Position numbers and translations under genes: made by a program. Below are positions 63,203 to 64,000 of a stretch of 64,000 nucleotides of DNA, one piece after another. The number at the start of each line of letters is the position of its first letter. The stretch's first letter is position 1. Origin of the DNA: Stercorarius parasiticus. Its lineage: Eukaryota; Chordata; Aves; Charadriiformes; Stercorariidae. Under the pieces are notes generated by a model. That model was not told where the DNA came from and made no database searches. It saw nothing but the letters and a program-made list of their open reading frames with translations. Location of the stretch: positions 1,705,433 to 1,769,432 of the forward strand of contig VWZL01005037.1 in NCBI GenBank assembly GCA_013396915.1, read 5' to 3'.

Positions 63203-63313
63203 TTACTGCGTTTCTGTTGAAAAAGAAATTGCTGCCTCTTCCTTTTTCAGAAAAGAGTCAATTGTCTCGCAGATTTCCAGAAAAACATCCTCCTGCGTTC
63301 CTTCTGCGTCAAC
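63203..63313 (-). CDS. AK5: AK5, adenylate kinase isoenzyme 5, last coding exon
   Basis: On the minus strand, acceptor cgcttcacag is followed by 36 codons and TAA (63205-63203). The start VDAEGTQEDVFLEICETIDS matches the end of the second adenylate-kinase domain of AK5, which I recall in human as INAEGTPEDVFLQLCTAIDS. AK5 is a cytosolic, brain-enriched nucleoside monophosphate kinase with two kinase domains, transferring phosphate from ATP to AMP. This is its C-terminal helix only; the catalytic parts lie to the right of the window. Position and orientation fit the tail-to-tail ZZZ3-AK5 order recalled for human. After the conserved IDSF the frame continues about 15 residues (LKKEEAAISFSTETQ), beyond the human end. 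Confidence 0.88.
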   Translation of the reverse strand, partial: VDAEGTQEDVFLEICETIDSFLKKEEAAISFSTETQ

Positions 63314-64000
63314 CTGTGAAGCGGGCAAAGAACATCAGTTTTGATTGTTACAAAGAATTACTCCAGAATCTAAACGCTGACACAAAAAACCCGTCCAATA
63401 TAAAATAAAAGTTGTTCTGTTTCATGTTACAATGCTGCTAACATAGAGGAGCAGCTTCCATAAACCAAATTATTCACTGTGTTTCCACAGATTTATGTGA
63501 GAAGATTCTGGAGGCTCCGTCCTCTGGAGCAAAGTGCATTAATCAAATGAGGGAGCTGAAGCTCCTCCTCCTAAGTATTCATGTTTTAAAGCACAATTAC
63601 ACCTTTAATACGCAGAACAGTTTCCAAAGATTTTTAAAACTATTTTAACATTTAATACCTTCCAAAAGAAACCTAATAGAATAACTTTGATATCATACTG
63701 TTAATGAGATGAATAGCTCTGACTTGTTAATTTGTTTCTTGTCATCTAAAGTGTCAGAGTACATAATGCTGGGACTGACCCAAAAGCTTCCCAACGCCCG
63801 TAACTTAGTGAGGTCGTGTGTTTCTGTGCGGTTGTACGGGCAAGCCTGCTGAATTAATTATGTCTGGGTTTATGACAACCTTTGGGCCACGTATGTTTTA
63901 TAGTGGCACTGGTTTTGTTGTGCAAGAACTCACTTTCATTGAAGAAATTCTTTTAATACCCCAAAGACTCTGTTCTGGCCAGAGGTCCAGCCTCTTTTCA
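63314..64000 (-). other. AK5: AK5 intron (partial)
   Basis: Sequence upstream of the last AK5 exon on the minus strand. The pyrimidine-rich acceptor (ttctttgcccgcttcacag) is at its left edge. No further adenylate-kinase exon is visible before the window ends. Confidence 0.7.

Overview
This window is vertebrate nuclear DNA, almost certainly from a bird. It is AT-rich and intron-dominated, with one long spliced gene, GT-AG splice sites and one CpG-island promoter. The recognisable interspersed repeats all look like CR1 LINEs of the avian/reptilian type. There are no prokaryotic operons, CRISPR arrays, viral genomes or tRNA/rRNA genes that I can support. Species cannot be assigned from the sequence alone.

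The window is essentially one gene, ZZZ3 (zinc finger ZZ-type containing 3, a subunit of the ATAC histone acetyltransferase complex), running left to right. A GC-rich CpG island at about 1-560 marks its promoter and first untranslated exon. A roughly 24 kb intron leads to a probable second untranslated exon (24507-24656). The third exon (from 27054) carries the start codon at 27105 and encodes the first 505 residues in one block. Eleven further coding exons follow (42761 to 58833). They encode a conserved linker region, a SANT/Myb domain (exons at 44942, 45188 and 46803), an acidic linker and a ZZ zinc finger (exons at 58225 and 58689). The joined reading frame stays open across every junction and gives about 906 residues, against 903 recalled for human ZZZ3. 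The 3'UTR ends near 60010, after an AATAAA at 59992.

Beyond about 2 kb of intergenic DNA, the last coding exon of AK5 (adenylate kinase 5) lies on the minus strand at 63203-63313, with its 3'UTR running left. ZZZ3 and AK5 are therefore tail to tail, as I recall them in human. The encoded AK5 C-terminus appears longer than the human one.

Introns and the intergenic space hold at least eight decayed CR1 pieces of different ages, including one antisense fragment with endonuclease and reverse-transcriptase remnants (47275-48485). Two single-N assembly gaps sit 1.5 kb apart. The one at 41254 is flanked by a perfect 60-bp direct repeat, probably an unmerged contig overlap. The one at 42760 follows a G11 run and removes the splice acceptor of the second ZZZ3 coding exon. 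I found no convincing undescribed biological system. The most notable points are the dense uORF cluster in the ZZZ3 leader, the AK5 C-terminal extension, the two assembly problems, and a CpG-dense patch between the convergent genes.
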